From Collinsella sp. WCA1-178-WT-3 (M1) (GTDB lineage: Bacteria; Actinomycetota; Coriobacteriia; Coriobacteriales; Coriobacteriaceae), in assembly GCF_009696325.1 (NCBI RefSeq), contig NZ_VUME01000001.1:62001-126000 (forward strand): DNA of 64,000 nucleotides, in the 5' to 3' direction. Shown one piece after another: positions 50,651-59,601 of this stretch. A program made the position numbers and the translations under genes. Position 1 is the first letter of the stretch, and every line of letters begins with the position of its first letter. Under the pieces are notes generated by a model that was given only the letters and a program-made list of their open reading frames with translations, had not been told where the DNA came from and ran no database searches.

Positions 50651-50950
50651 TGTCTCAACCTGTAACAGGTAGGGGTGAAGTCACCAACCAGATGTTACAG
50701 ATTGAGATTTTTGGCCCGGCCTATTCCGTTTGTCTCAATCTGTAACAGCTAGGATCCAAAAACTCGACTATGTGTTACAGATCGAGATTTTGTCTATCCA
50801 GCCATCACCTTTGTCTTGATCTGTAACAGTTAGACGGTTAAAAGCGAGTTAGATGTTACAGATTGAGATATTTCTGCTCGGGCGTTCTGTTTGTCTCGAT
50901 TTGTAACAGCTAGGGCCGAAATATTCGGTTAGATGTTACAAATCGAGACA
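50651..50950. repeat. Hairpin array 1: four palindromic units at 80/81-bp pitch
   Basis: Units start at 50651, 50731, 50812 and 50892, so spacing is 80, 81 and 80 bases. Each is about 57-59 nt, opening TGTCTCAATCTGTAACA-like and closing with its complement. In unit 4, TGTCTCGATTTGTAAC and GTTACAAATCGAGACA are perfectly complementary, and the centre CCGAA-ATA-TTCGG extends the hairpin. Spacers are 22-24 nt and unrelated. The array lies between convergent lacR and lacG. The 50531-50650 stretch has no gene. Confidence 0.9.
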
Positions 50951-51043
50951 AACGACCTGCTCGGGCCGCGCCAAAACAAAAGAGGCCGCATACGAACCCG
51001 TGGAGGGATTCGCATGCGGCCGACAGGGGATATGCGGCGAAAA

Positions 51044-52465
51044 CTAGGCCATGAGCAGGCCGGTCTCCGCGACGTTCTTGTACCAGTATGCGCTTGCCTT
51101 GGGATAGCGGGCCTGGGTCTCAAAGTCGATGTAGAACAGGCCGTAGCGCTTGTTGTAGCCGTTGGTCCAGGAGAACTGGTCCTGCAGCGACCACACAAAG
51201 TAACCGTCGACGTTTACGCCGCCGTCGATTGCCTTGAGGATCCATGCGAGATGCTGACGCATATAGTCGATGCGAGGGGCGTCATCGATAAAGCCGTCCT
51301 CAAAGTCGTCCTTATAGCCCATGCCGTTCTCGGTGATGTAGATCTTCTTGTAGTTGGGGTAATCGTTCTTAATGCGCAGTAGCAGGTCGTACAGGCCCTC
51401 GGGATAGATGATCCAGTCCCAATCGGTGGTGGGAACGCCTTCGCGCACGCACGACTCGCCCACGCCCTTGAGGAACCAGCGCGAAGATCCCTTGTCGCCG
51501 GTGCCATTGTGGTTGATGTCGTTTTCGCCCTCGGCAGCACGCAGGAACTGGCACTTGTAGGTGTTGACGCCCAGGCAATCGTTGTAGGGGAGCGCGGCGG
51601 TCAGCGCGGCGATGTCCTCGTCGCGAACGTCGAGCTCGCCGCCGGCGATATGGGCAAGCTTGGTCGCGGCTTCCATGGTGTCGGCTGCATAGTGGCCGCG
51701 GAAGGTGGCATCGAGTACCCAGCGGTTGTTGATGACGTCGGCCATGCGAGCTGCCTCGCAGTCGGCGGCGTTGTTGGGGTCGAGGGGATACTTGGGCTCC
51801 AGGTTCTGGACAATGCCGATCTCGCCCTCAAAGCCGCCCTCATGGAAGGCGACGACAGCCTTGGCGTGGGCCACCATCATGTTGTGCATAAGCTGGAAGG
51901 CCTTGTCCAGGCGATACTTCTCGCCGTGCGGCCAGTTGCCGACGATAAAACTGCCCTCGGCGGTCGCGGGAATCTCGTTAAAGGTAAACCAGTGCTTGAC
52001 CTCGGTGAACTCGGCAAAGCAGAACTTGGCGTACTCGACAAAGGCGTCGATCGTCGTGCGCGTCAGGAAGCCTTCGCCGCCGTTCTGGTAAAAGGCCTCG
52101 GGCGTATCAAAGTGATCGAGCGTGACATAGGGGATAACGCCGGCATTGTTGCAGGTGGCAAAGAGCTCGTGATAGAAGGCGACACCCTCGGGGTTAATCT
52201 CACCGGTGCCGTTGGGAAAGATGCGGCTCCAAGCGATGGAGACGCGGATACCGTTGATGCCGAAGCGCTGGCACAGGTCGATATCGACCGGATACTTGTT
52301 GTAGAAGTCGCTTGCGGGGTCGGGGGAGAAGCGACCCTGAGCTGCCAGGAAATCGTCCCAGGGCACTTTGCCCTTGCCGTGCGTGCGGGTCTCGCCCTCA
52401 ACTTGGTAAGCGGCAGTGGCGCCGCCAAACACAAAGCCGTCGGGGAACTGCATGGGATTGGTCAT
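51044..52465 (-). CDS. lacG: 6-phospho-beta-galactosidase (GH1), copy 1
   Basis: This GH1 enzyme of 473 residues splits phosphorylated lactose to galactose-6-P and glucose. The acid/base is E164 in TFNEI and the nucleophile E379 in YITENGMG; TTDWDWIIYPEGLYD and NGYNKRYGLFYIDFETQ match LacG and its phosphate pocket. AAAGGATG precedes the ATG at 52465; the longer frame is rejected. It follows lacE on the same strand by 75 bases. A closely related copy is at 55963. Other phospho-beta-glycosides are possible substrates. Confidence 0.92.
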   Translation of the reverse strand: MTNPMQFPDGFVFGGATAAYQVEGETRTHGKGKVPWDDFLAAQGRFSPDPASDFYNKYPVDIDLCQRFGINGIRVSIAWSRIFPNGTGEINPEGVAFYHELFATCNNAGVIPYVTLDHFDTPEAFYQNGGEGFLTRTTIDAFVEYAKFCFAEFTEVKHWFTFNEIPATAEGSFIVGNWPHGEKYRLDKAFQLMHNMMVAHAKAVVAFHEGGFEGEIGIVQNLEPKYPLDPNNAADCEAARMADVINNRWVLDATFRGHYAADTMEAATKLAHIAGGELDVRDEDIAALTAALPYNDCLGVNTYKCQFLRAAEGENDINHNGTGDKGSSRWFLKGVGESCVREGVPTTDWDWIIYPEGLYDLLLRIKNDYPNYKKIYITENGMGYKDDFEDGFIDDAPRIDYMRQHLAWILKAIDGGVNVDGYFVWSLQDQFSWTNGYNKRYGLFYIDFETQARYPKASAYWYKNVAETGLLMA

Positions 52466-52540
52466 GAGGCATCCTTTCTGTGGGATACGAATAGGGAGAG
52501 GTGCCCGAACTGGGGATCCGGGCACCAACAGAGGGAGGAG

Positions 52541-54319
52541 CTAGTCGAGGTTCTCACGGAGCCACTTGATGGCGCCAGCGGGGTCGCGGGTAAGGTCGAT
52601 ATATTCCTTACCGCGCGGGGCGAGCAGCTTAATGCCCAGACGATCGGTGTCGGCCTTCATGTCGTTGTAGTAGCTACGAACCTGCGGGGCAAGCACGATA
52701 ACGTCGTACTGATCCATGATGGCAGTGTGCTGGCCATAGGCGCCTGCGGAGGAAGCAATGTTCTCTCCGGTCTGCGCAGCACCTTCCTTGATGGCGTTGG
52801 CAAGCATGGCAGAGGTGCCGGCACCGGCGCACAGGACGAGGACTTTCAGGCCGTCGACATCCTTCTTAGCGGATGCTTCGACGACGGGCTCGGGCTGATC
52901 GGCGACAGGCTTGCTGTCGGCAGCGGCAACGGTCGTCTCGACGGAAGCGGTAGTCTGCTCGGCAGCGGGCGCAGAGGCGTTGGCGGCGATGGCAGCGGCG
53001 CCATTGGACTCAAGACCCAGCTCGGCGGCGCGCTCGGCCTCCTGGTCGCAGAGCAGCTTGTCGTATGCCTTCAAGAACGGCAGGTAGATGATGGCGTCCA
53101 GCAAGATGATGATCGCGACAAATACCAGGGCAATAAGCTGGAAGTTCGTGGTGATGAAAATGCCGATGGGGGCGGGGGTGGCCCAAGGCACCACGAAGGA
53201 GAAGCCGTTCATGCCCACATTATCGATAAAGAACTTGGCAACACTTACGTTGACGCAGCCGGCGGCAACAAAGGGGATGAGCATGTAGGGGTTAAGGATC
53301 ATCGGCGCGCCAAAGAGAAGCGGTTCGTTGACGGCGAAGGCAACAGGAACAATCGAAGCCTTACCGACGGCTTTGAGCTGCTTGGACTTCATGAAGAGAA
53401 TCAGCAGAAGCGGCACGATGAACGTGGCGCCGGTGCCGCCGAACTCACCCACGAGCGACATGTTGAAGGTGAGGGAATGGGCGGGGTGACCACCGGCCAG
53501 CAGAACCTGCAGGTTCTCGGCCTGGTTGGCAAGACGGATGGGGTCGATGCCCGGCTGGACAATCGAAGGACCGTGGACACCGATGAACCAGAAGAACGCG
53601 GTGGCTGCCTGGATAAGGATAAGGCCAGGATAGGTTTCTGCAGCGGTAAAGAGCGGGGAGAGCAGTTTGATGAGCAGCTCGGAGAACGGAACGCCCATGA
53701 GGTTGCGCACGACGACATCGATGATGCCGCAGATGATGACGGCGCCGCCAAAGGGGATGATGTCGCGGAAGTTCTGAGCGATGGCGCCCGGAACCTCCTT
53801 GGGCAGCTTAATGGTCAGATCGCGCGAGACGCAGAACTTATAGACCCACACGGTAATGAACGCGGCGATATAAGCCGAGAACAGACCGCGCGTACCCATG
53901 CTGGTGCAATCGAAGACCGAAAGCTCGGAGCCGTCGAACTTGGTGGTGAACTGCGTAACAGCGAGCAGCAGCATGCTGCACTGGGCGGCCACCATGGTGG
54001 AGCCGTCGTTGAGCACTTTGCCGGCGGGCATGCGACGGTTCATAGAAGCCGTAAAGTTCTTGGCAGTGGTGCCGGCAACCATGATGCCCATGACGCCCAT
54101 GGTGAAGTTGTACAGCTTGTTGCACCAGTCGATGAGCGGTTGGGGCAACGTGATGCCGACCACGCCGGGAAGCGTGGCGATTAGCAAAAAAATCGAAGAG
54201 GTGAGGACGATGGGCATGCACCCAAGGAATCCGTCTTTGATGGCCTGGAGGTAGATGTTTCTCGAGATCTTCTCGAAGAACGGTTGATGCTTTTCGAGCA
54301 TCTTTACGATGGCGTCCAT
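52541..54319 (-). CDS. lacE: PTS lactose/cellobiose-family EIICB, copy 1
   Basis: The 592-residue fused permease has an N-terminal EIIC domain of about ten membrane segments (to about 430) with the conserved GPSIVQPGIDP segment. An Ala-rich linker follows (about 440-485), then an EIIB domain with the phosphocysteine C497 in VLVLCAGAGTSA. It takes phosphate from a separate EIIA (lacF at 60821). AAAGGAG precedes the ATG. It is divergent from a LacI-type regulator, with LacI operators in between. Confidence 0.93.
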   Translation of the reverse strand: MDAIVKMLEKHQPFFEKISRNIYLQAIKDGFLGCMPIVLTSSIFLLIATLPGVVGITLPQPLIDWCNKLYNFTMGVMGIMVAGTTAKNFTASMNRRMPAGKVLNDGSTMVAAQCSMLLLAVTQFTTKFDGSELSVFDCTSMGTRGLFSAYIAAFITVWVYKFCVSRDLTIKLPKEVPGAIAQNFRDIIPFGGAVIICGIIDVVVRNLMGVPFSELLIKLLSPLFTAAETYPGLILIQAATAFFWFIGVHGPSIVQPGIDPIRLANQAENLQVLLAGGHPAHSLTFNMSLVGEFGGTGATFIVPLLLILFMKSKQLKAVGKASIVPVAFAVNEPLLFGAPMILNPYMLIPFVAAGCVNVSVAKFFIDNVGMNGFSFVVPWATPAPIGIFITTNFQLIALVFVAIIILLDAIIYLPFLKAYDKLLCDQEAERAAELGLESNGAAAIAANASAPAAEQTTASVETTVAAADSKPVADQPEPVVEASAKKDVDGLKVLVLCAGAGTSAMLANAIKEGAAQTGENIASSAGAYGQHTAIMDQYDVIVLAPQVRSYYNDMKADTDRLGIKLLAPRGKEYIDLTRDPAGAIKWLRENLD

Positions 54320-54419
54320 AGAGCTCCTTTGCTGCTTGATGCGCGATGCATGTGGATGGAACTGGTCGTCGATGGATTGTTAGGACTGCCCGGAAACCTT
54401 CCTGCTTAAGGAAGGCATT

Positions 54420-54445
54420 GCGAAATGACAACGTTGTCATTTCGC
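54420..54445. promoter_or_regulatory. Perfect 26-bp palindrome, main LacI-type operator
   Basis: The half GCGAAATGACAAC is followed by its exact complement, with a central CG typical of LacI-family sites. It lies between divergent lacE copy 1 and its LacI gene. Confidence 0.85.
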
Positions 54446-54447
54446 TA

Positions 54448-54466
54448 ATGACAACGTAAGACATTT
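54448..54466. promoter_or_regulatory. Second, weaker LacI-type operator
   Basis: AATGACAACGTAAGACATT repeats the left half of the main operator three bases further on, with a degenerate right half. Confidence 0.55.
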
Positions 54467-54490
54467 TTGGATGAGCAACAAGGATTTACA

Positions 54491-54502
54491 GGTGAACGGT
54501 CG
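54491..54502 (+). promoter_or_regulatory. GGTGAACGGTCG copy of the shared sugar motif
   Basis: It is identical over 12 bases to 37501-37512 and is followed by a degenerate inverted partner (CGATAAACGG). It lies about 100 bases before the LacI start. Confidence 0.55.
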
Positions 54503-54603
54503 ATATCGTCCGATAAACGGCTGATTTATCAGTCAGGCAGGTAGTGTATGCTAGAACACAAAAAACAAGCGATGCAAAACCGACTGGAGAAGCAGTGGCA
54601 ACG

Positions 54604-55605
54604 ATGGACAAGAAAAATGTCTCAATGAATGATGTGGCGATTGCCGCGGGCGTTTCTCTCAAGACGGTGTCGCGCGTAATCAACGAGCCCGATAGCGTAC
54701 GAGAGTCGACACGCGATAGGGTCCATGATGCCATGGAGGCGCTTGGGTTCCGGGCGAACTTTGCCGCGCGTTCACTCAAGTTGGGCCGTTACGGGTGCAT
54801 CGGCGTGGTGATGTTCCACTTATCGGGCGGCGCCGTGGACATGATTGACGGTATCGCCGATGCCGCCGAAGAACGCGGCTTTGCGCTCACGATGATCAAA
54901 AAGCGGGCGGGGGAGAAGATGACCCTTGCCGAAGCGGCGCGTAGAATGTCGCAGCTGCCTGTTGATGGCATGATCTTCAACCTGCGTCAGATGGTCGATG
55001 ACTTTGATACCTTTGAGGCGCCGAAAGACCTCAAGACGGTGATCATTACGCCGATGGAGCATCCTACCTGCTCCACCGTCAGCGACGACCAAGAGGGCGG
55101 CGCGCGCATGGCGTGCGAGTACTTCTTGAACCACGGGCACAAGAACGTGTATTTCGTTTCTGGTAAAAAAGAGTCGCTGTCGAGCCAGTGCCGTATAAAA
55201 GGTTGGCGTGCAGCACTCGAGACGCGTGGCATTGAGCCGCCCGAGCCTCTGCAAGGTGATTGGAATGCGGATAGTGGCTATGCCGCGGGCCTTGTGCTTG
55301 CCGATAAACCCGATTGCACGGCGGTCCTCGCTGCTAACGACTGCATGGCAAACGGCGTGATGATGGCTCTACGTGACAAAGGACTCAGTGTGCCCGACGA
55401 CGTGTCCGTGATCGGCTTCGACGATGAGCTCTACAAGACGATTCCCAACTCGATTCTGACGTCGGTGAAGTTTCGTCACCGCGAGCTGGGCATCCGTGCA
55501 CTTAACGAGGTCGTCGCAGGTCTGGAAGTCCCGAGCTCCAGAAGCCGTACGCTCGTCTCGGGCGTGTTGGTCGAGCGTTCCAGCGTGAAGGACCTGCGGG
55601 TGTAG
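54604..55605 (+). CDS. LacI-family transcriptional regulator, copy 1
   Basis: This 333-residue regulator has the LacI helix-turn-helix MNDVAIAAGVSLKTVSRVIN and hinge (ANFAARSLKLGR), then a periplasmic-binding-type effector domain with NDCMANGVMMALRDKGLSVPDDVSVIGFDDE. It is divergent from lacE-lacG copy 1, and the perfect palindrome at 54420 between them is its likely operator. The ATG at 54604 has GGAGAAG about eleven bases upstream; a GTG at 54595 is the alternative. Confidence 0.92.
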   Translation: MDKKNVSMNDVAIAAGVSLKTVSRVINEPDSVRESTRDRVHDAMEALGFRANFAARSLKLGRYGCIGVVMFHLSGGAVDMIDGIADAAEERGFALTMIKKRAGEKMTLAEAARRMSQLPVDGMIFNLRQMVDDFDTFEAPKDLKTVIITPMEHPTCSTVSDDQEGGARMACEYFLNHGHKNVYFVSGKKESLSSQCRIKGWRAALETRGIEPPEPLQGDWNADSGYAAGLVLADKPDCTAVLAANDCMANGVMMALRDKGLSVPDDVSVIGFDDELYKTIPNSILTSVKFRHRELGIRALNEVVAGLEVPSSRSRTLVSGVLVERSSVKDLRV

Positions 55606-55621
55606 ACGTGCTCGGCTCGTT

Positions 55622-55842
55622 CATCTCAATCTGTAACAGTTAGGACCGAAATACTCGGCTAGATGTTACAGATCGAGATTGAGAGGATTGTCCTGTGCGT
55701 TTATCTCAATCTGTAACAACCAGACGTCCAAAACCGGTTTTAGTGTTACAGATTTAGACAATTCGGCCCCGTCTTCCCGGTTTGTCTTGATTTGTAACAG
55801 CTAGGGACCAAAAACTCGGCTAGATGTTACAGATCGAGACAA
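55622..55842. repeat. Hairpin array 2: three palindromic units at 80/81-bp pitch
   Basis: Units start at 55622, 55702 and 55783 and match the units of array 1 (ATCTCAATCTGTAACA opening, TGTTACAGATCGAGA closing). Unit 1 has the CCGAAATACTCGG centre seen in array 1. The array lies between convergent LacI copy 1 and lacG copy 2; nothing else is visible in 55606-55962. Confidence 0.9.
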
Positions 55843-55962
55843 ACGGCCCCCCAGCCGAACAAAAACAAAAGGCCGGGGGCGGCGCGCCGTGTGACGTGCC
55901 ACCCCCGGCTGAGAAATGGGGACAGGTTATGTGAGCGGGGCAATTCCGCTGGTCGCCAGCCG

Positions 55963-57402
55963 CTAGTCCAGACGACGGGTCTGCGCCACGTGCTTGTACC
56001 AGTAGGCGCTTGCCTTGGGCGTGCGCTTCTGGGTTTCAAAGTCAACGTAGAAGAAGCCATAGCGCTTGTTGTAACCATTGGTCCAGGAGAACTGATCCTG
56101 CAGACTCCACAGGAAGTAGCCGCCCACGTTGACGCCCACCTCCATGGCCTTGAGCAGCCAGCGCAAGTGCTGCTCGATGTAGTCGATGCGCGGCTGGTCG
56201 TCCACAAAACCGTCCTTGTAGGGGTCCTTGTAGCCCATGCCGTTTTCTGTAATGAAGATCTGCTTGTAGTTGGGGTAGCGCTGCTTAATGTAGACGAGCA
56301 GATCGAACAGGCCCTCGGGATAGATGATCCAGTCCCAGTCGGTGGTGGGGATGCCAGGCTTGTTCACGTGCTCGCCAATACCCTTAACGCGCCAGCGGCC
56401 GGTGCCCTTCTCGCCCGTACCGTTGTGGTGTAGGTCGTTCTCGCCGTCGTAAGCCTTCAAGAAGCGGCACTGGTAGTTGTTGACGCCCAGGTAATCGTTG
56501 TAGAGCGCGGCCTCGCGCATAATCTCGAGGTCCTCGTCCAGGATCTCGATGGTGCCGCCCGAGACGGCAGCCAGACGGTTGGCGCACTCGAGGGTGTCGG
56601 GCGCGTAGTCGCCGCGGAAGGTGGCGTCGAGCAAGAACTGGTTCTGCAACACGTGCTCGTTGTTGGCGGCTTTGATGTCGGCGGGGTCGTTCTCGTTGAG
56701 CGGATACTTAAACTCCAACGACTGAATGACGCCGATCTTGCCCTTAAAACCGCCGTTGTGGAAGGCCAGTACGGCCTTGGCGTGGGCGAGCATCATGTTG
56801 TGCTCGCACTGGAAAGCCTCGGCCAGATGCGCCTTGACGCCGCCGGGGAAGGTGCCCTCGATGTAGGTGTTGGAGGCATCGGCCCAAATCTCGTTAAAGG
56901 TGAACCAGTAGGTCACCTGGTCGGCGTACTCCTTAAAGCAGAAGGTGGCAAAGTCCACAAAGGCATCGATGGTCTCGCGGTTGAGGAAGTCGCCCTTCTC
57001 AAAGAGGGCAAGCGGCGTGTCGAAGTGATGCAGCGTGACAAACGGCTCAACGTGGTGCTTGTGGCACTCGGCGAAGAGATCGTGGTAGAACTGCACGCCC
57101 TCGGGGTTGATCTCGCCGGTGCCGTTGGGGAAGATGCGGCTCCAGGCAATGGAGAGGCGAATGCCGTTGATGCCGAACTCCTCGCACAGCTCCAGATCGA
57201 CGGGGTACTGGTTGTAGAAGTCCGAAGCGGGATCGGGGGAAAAGCGCCCCTGGGCCTCCAGGAAGTCGTCCCAGGCAACCTTGCCTTTACCGTGGGTGCG
57301 GGTCTCGCCCTCTACCTGGTAGGCAGCAGTGGCGCCGCCAAAGACAAAGTCCTCGGGAAACTGCGCAGGCGGGTTGGTAACGCTAGCAGGGTTAACGGAC
57401 AT
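55963..57402 (-). CDS. lacG: 6-phospho-beta-galactosidase (GH1), copy 2
   Basis: This 479-residue paralogue of the enzyme at 51044 has the acid/base E171 in TFNEI and the nucleophile E386 in FITENGMG. The segments KVAWDDFLEAQGRFSPDPASDFYNQYPVD and NGYNKRYGFFYVDF correspond closely to copy 1, but the two differ enough (for example in the 110-200 region) to have different aglycone preferences. The ATG is preceded only by a weak site. It follows lacE copy 2 by 66 bases. Confidence 0.9.
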   Translation of the reverse strand: MSVNPASVTNPPAQFPEDFVFGGATAAYQVEGETRTHGKGKVAWDDFLEAQGRFSPDPASDFYNQYPVDLELCEEFGINGIRLSIAWSRIFPNGTGEINPEGVQFYHDLFAECHKHHVEPFVTLHHFDTPLALFEKGDFLNRETIDAFVDFATFCFKEYADQVTYWFTFNEIWADASNTYIEGTFPGGVKAHLAEAFQCEHNMMLAHAKAVLAFHNGGFKGKIGVIQSLEFKYPLNENDPADIKAANNEHVLQNQFLLDATFRGDYAPDTLECANRLAAVSGGTIEILDEDLEIMREAALYNDYLGVNNYQCRFLKAYDGENDLHHNGTGEKGTGRWRVKGIGEHVNKPGIPTTDWDWIIYPEGLFDLLVYIKQRYPNYKQIFITENGMGYKDPYKDGFVDDQPRIDYIEQHLRWLLKAMEVGVNVGGYFLWSLQDQFSWTNGYNKRYGFFYVDFETQKRTPKASAYWYKHVAQTRRLD

Positions 57403-57468
57403 GATGATCCAATCGTCTAAATCGAAGGGCCAGCCGGTCTTGGATGGTCGGCTGGCCCTGTGCGTTAC

Positions 57469-59244
57469 TTACTTCGAGAGTTGCTCGGCGACGAAGGCGA
57501 GAGACTTATCGCCGTTCTGGGAAAGCTCAATGTACTGCTTACCGCGGCAGGCGACGCACTTGTTGCCCACGCGCTCGCAGTCCTTCTGCAGGTCTGCCAG
57601 GTAGCTTGCGGCCTGCGGGGCCAGGACGATCAGATCGAAGTCGGGGAGCATGTCCACGTGGTTGCCATAGGCCTCGGCAGCGGTTTCAAGATTGATGCCG
57701 CGCTCCTTGGCGGCCTTGGCCAGCGCGTTGGCGAGCAGGCCCGAGGTACCGCCACCCTGACAGAGCACGAGCACGCGCTTGCCGTTGAGGTCGCTGGTGG
57801 CCGTTGCCTCGGCAGCGGGTGCTGCGGAAGCGGCGGGAGCGCCGGCTTCCACGGCCTCGGCAGCAGCGCCGGCGGCAACGCTCTTGGCGTCAGCCTTGCC
57901 CTGGAAGGCATCGTTGAGCTTGGCGGCCTTCTCGGCGTTCTTGGCGGCGAGCTCCTCCTGGGAAATCTCGGCCTCCTCGGCGCACTTCTGGGCGTCATAG
58001 GCACGGAAGAACGGATAGTACAGAACGAAGTCGACGACCAGGATAAGGGCGAGCATCACAAAGGCGAGCGGCTGGAAGCCCAGGCCCATGATGGTGCCGA
58101 TGGGGCCGGGGACGGTCCAGGGCAGGGTGTACATAAAGCCGTTCATGCCCAAGAAGTCGATAAAGATCTTGAGGATCCAGATGTTGGCGATCGGGGCAAA
58201 GACAAACGGGACAAAGAAGACGGGGTTGAGCACGATAGGCGCGGCGAACAGCAGCGGCTCGTTGACGGCAAAGCACACGGGGACGATAGCGGCCTTACCA
58301 ACGGCGCGCATCTCCTGGGACTTGGCCAGGAAGCAGAACATAAAGACCAGGACGAGCGTGGCGCCGGTGCCGCCCATGCAGACGACGAAGTACTGGGCAC
58401 CCTGGGTCAGAACAGCGGAAGCGTGCTGGCCGGCCTGGAACGCAGCCAGGTTGTCGGTCATGTTGGCAACAAGGGCGGCGGCGATGGCGGGCTCGACGAT
58501 CGAGGGGCCGTGGACGCCCACGAACCAGAACAGGCTCATGGCGCCGTAAATCACAGCAAGGCCGATGTAGCCGTCGGCAGCGGTGAACAGGGGCTGGAAC
58601 ACCTGGATGACGCCCTGGGCAAAGCAGAAGCCAAAGGCAGCGCGGAAGACGATGTCAAAGACCCAAAAGACGGTGATGCAGACGGAGAAGGGGATGATGT
58701 CCTTAAAGGTCTGCGAGATGTTGGGCGGAACCTGCTCGGGCATCTTGACGGTGATGTTGCGCTTGATAAAGAACTTGTAGATGATGCCGGTCACAAACGC
58801 AGCGATGAAGGCGGTCAGCAGGCCCTTGGAACCAAGGTAGGTGGTGTTGAAACCGCTGGCAGCATCCGTGGCGATGGTGTCGCTCGAAAGGAGCAAGAAG
58901 CCGATGATGGCCGCGCACATGCACGAGATAAAGTTGATCTGGTTATTCTTGGGCAGATCGCGGTTCTGGGCGTCGGCGAAATGCTTGGCCGTGGTAGCGG
59001 CGCAGGCGATGGCCAGGATGCCCATGGAGTAGTTGTAGCACTTCCACAGGGCGTTGTTGATGTCATCGGGCCAGTAGAAACCCCAGATGTTGGGGACCGA
59101 GGCTACCAGGCAGAAGATGGACGAGAAGATGATGATGGGGATGACGGAGATAAAACCGTCGCGGATCGCCTTGAGGTACTTGTTGCGGGCGATCGCGTTG
59201 AAAAAGGGCTGGCCCTTTTCGATGGTGGCGATGAGTTGCTCCAT
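57469..59244 (-). CDS. lacE: PTS lactose/cellobiose-family EIICB, copy 2
   Basis: The 591-residue fused permease has the same layout as copy 1: EIIC with GPSIVEPAIAAALVANM, an Ala-rich linker (about 435-485), and EIIB with the phosphocysteine C495 in VLVLCQGGGTSGLL. It has no EIIA of its own, so it would rely on the single lacF at 60821. TAGGAG precedes the ATG. It is divergent from LacI copy 2, with operators between. Confidence 0.92.
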   Translation of the reverse strand: MEQLIATIEKGQPFFNAIARNKYLKAIRDGFISVIPIIIFSSIFCLVASVPNIWGFYWPDDINNALWKCYNYSMGILAIACAATTAKHFADAQNRDLPKNNQINFISCMCAAIIGFLLLSSDTIATDAASGFNTTYLGSKGLLTAFIAAFVTGIIYKFFIKRNITVKMPEQVPPNISQTFKDIIPFSVCITVFWVFDIVFRAAFGFCFAQGVIQVFQPLFTAADGYIGLAVIYGAMSLFWFVGVHGPSIVEPAIAAALVANMTDNLAAFQAGQHASAVLTQGAQYFVVCMGGTGATLVLVFMFCFLAKSQEMRAVGKAAIVPVCFAVNEPLLFAAPIVLNPVFFVPFVFAPIANIWILKIFIDFLGMNGFMYTLPWTVPGPIGTIMGLGFQPLAFVMLALILVVDFVLYYPFFRAYDAQKCAEEAEISQEELAAKNAEKAAKLNDAFQGKADAKSVAAGAAAEAVEAGAPAASAAPAAEATATSDLNGKRVLVLCQGGGTSGLLANALAKAAKERGINLETAAEAYGNHVDMLPDFDLIVLAPQAASYLADLQKDCERVGNKCVACRGKQYIELSQNGDKSLAFVAEQLSK

Positions 59245-59302
59245 GCAAAGCTCCTAAGAGTCGGTGGGTTAGCAACGATGGTAACTTTTGACGTTTGGTT
59301 GC

Positions 59303-59326
59303 CAAAATGTTGACGTTGCCATTTTG
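59303..59326. promoter_or_regulatory. LacI-type operator, module 2, site 1
   Basis: CAAAATGTTGAC is followed by GTTGCCATTTTG: an inverted repeat with a central CG and three mismatches between the arms. Confidence 0.65.
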
Positions 59327-59425
59327 TGACACAAAATAAGACGCGAACCGATGGCCCCTGTGCCTGCGGACCGTCGATTTCTTGCGCGTAAACATTTGAG
59401 CCGCCCGGTGGCCCTGTGTTTGCAC

Positions 59426-59443
59426 AATGGCAACGTTAACATT
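59426..59443. promoter_or_regulatory. LacI-type operator, module 2, site 2
   Basis: AATGGCAACGTTAACATT repeats the module 2 site 1 core in the opposite orientation, 100 bp away centre to centre of the arms. Two spaced sites would allow DNA looping. Confidence 0.65.
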
Positions 59444-59479
59444 TGGACGATAAAAGCCGTTCGGGGAAGCAAAAATGTC

Positions 59480-59489
59480 GGTGAACGGT
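59480..59489 (+). promoter_or_regulatory. GGTGAACGGT copy of the shared sugar motif
   Basis: It matches the first ten bases of the 37501 and 54491 copies and lies about 120 bases before LacI copy 2, the same relative place as in module 1. Confidence 0.5.
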
Positions 59490-59601
59490 AGGTTTTGGGT
59501 GGTGAGCGTATGGTGGGGGAGGCGTTAGATATACTTGAAGACGTTTCATTTGACTGCGTAGGGTGCCACCAATGGCATCGTTGACATAGAAAGATCGACC
59601 T

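Noticed and set aside
51509-54184. Antisense ORF of 891 codons over lacG and lacE copy 1
   Set aside because: It mirrors two well-supported genes on the minus strand, has no ribosome binding site and gives a low-complexity product. Long antisense frames are expected at this GC content.
50651-55842. CRISPR arrays
   Set aside because: The units are long palindromes that vary in sequence, with only three or four per array. The short segments between them are not protospacer-like, and no cas genes are near.
57460-59313. Antisense ORF of 617 codons over lacE copy 2
   Set aside because: Same reason: shadow frame of the EIICB gene, Gly/Asp/Glu-rich without any domain.
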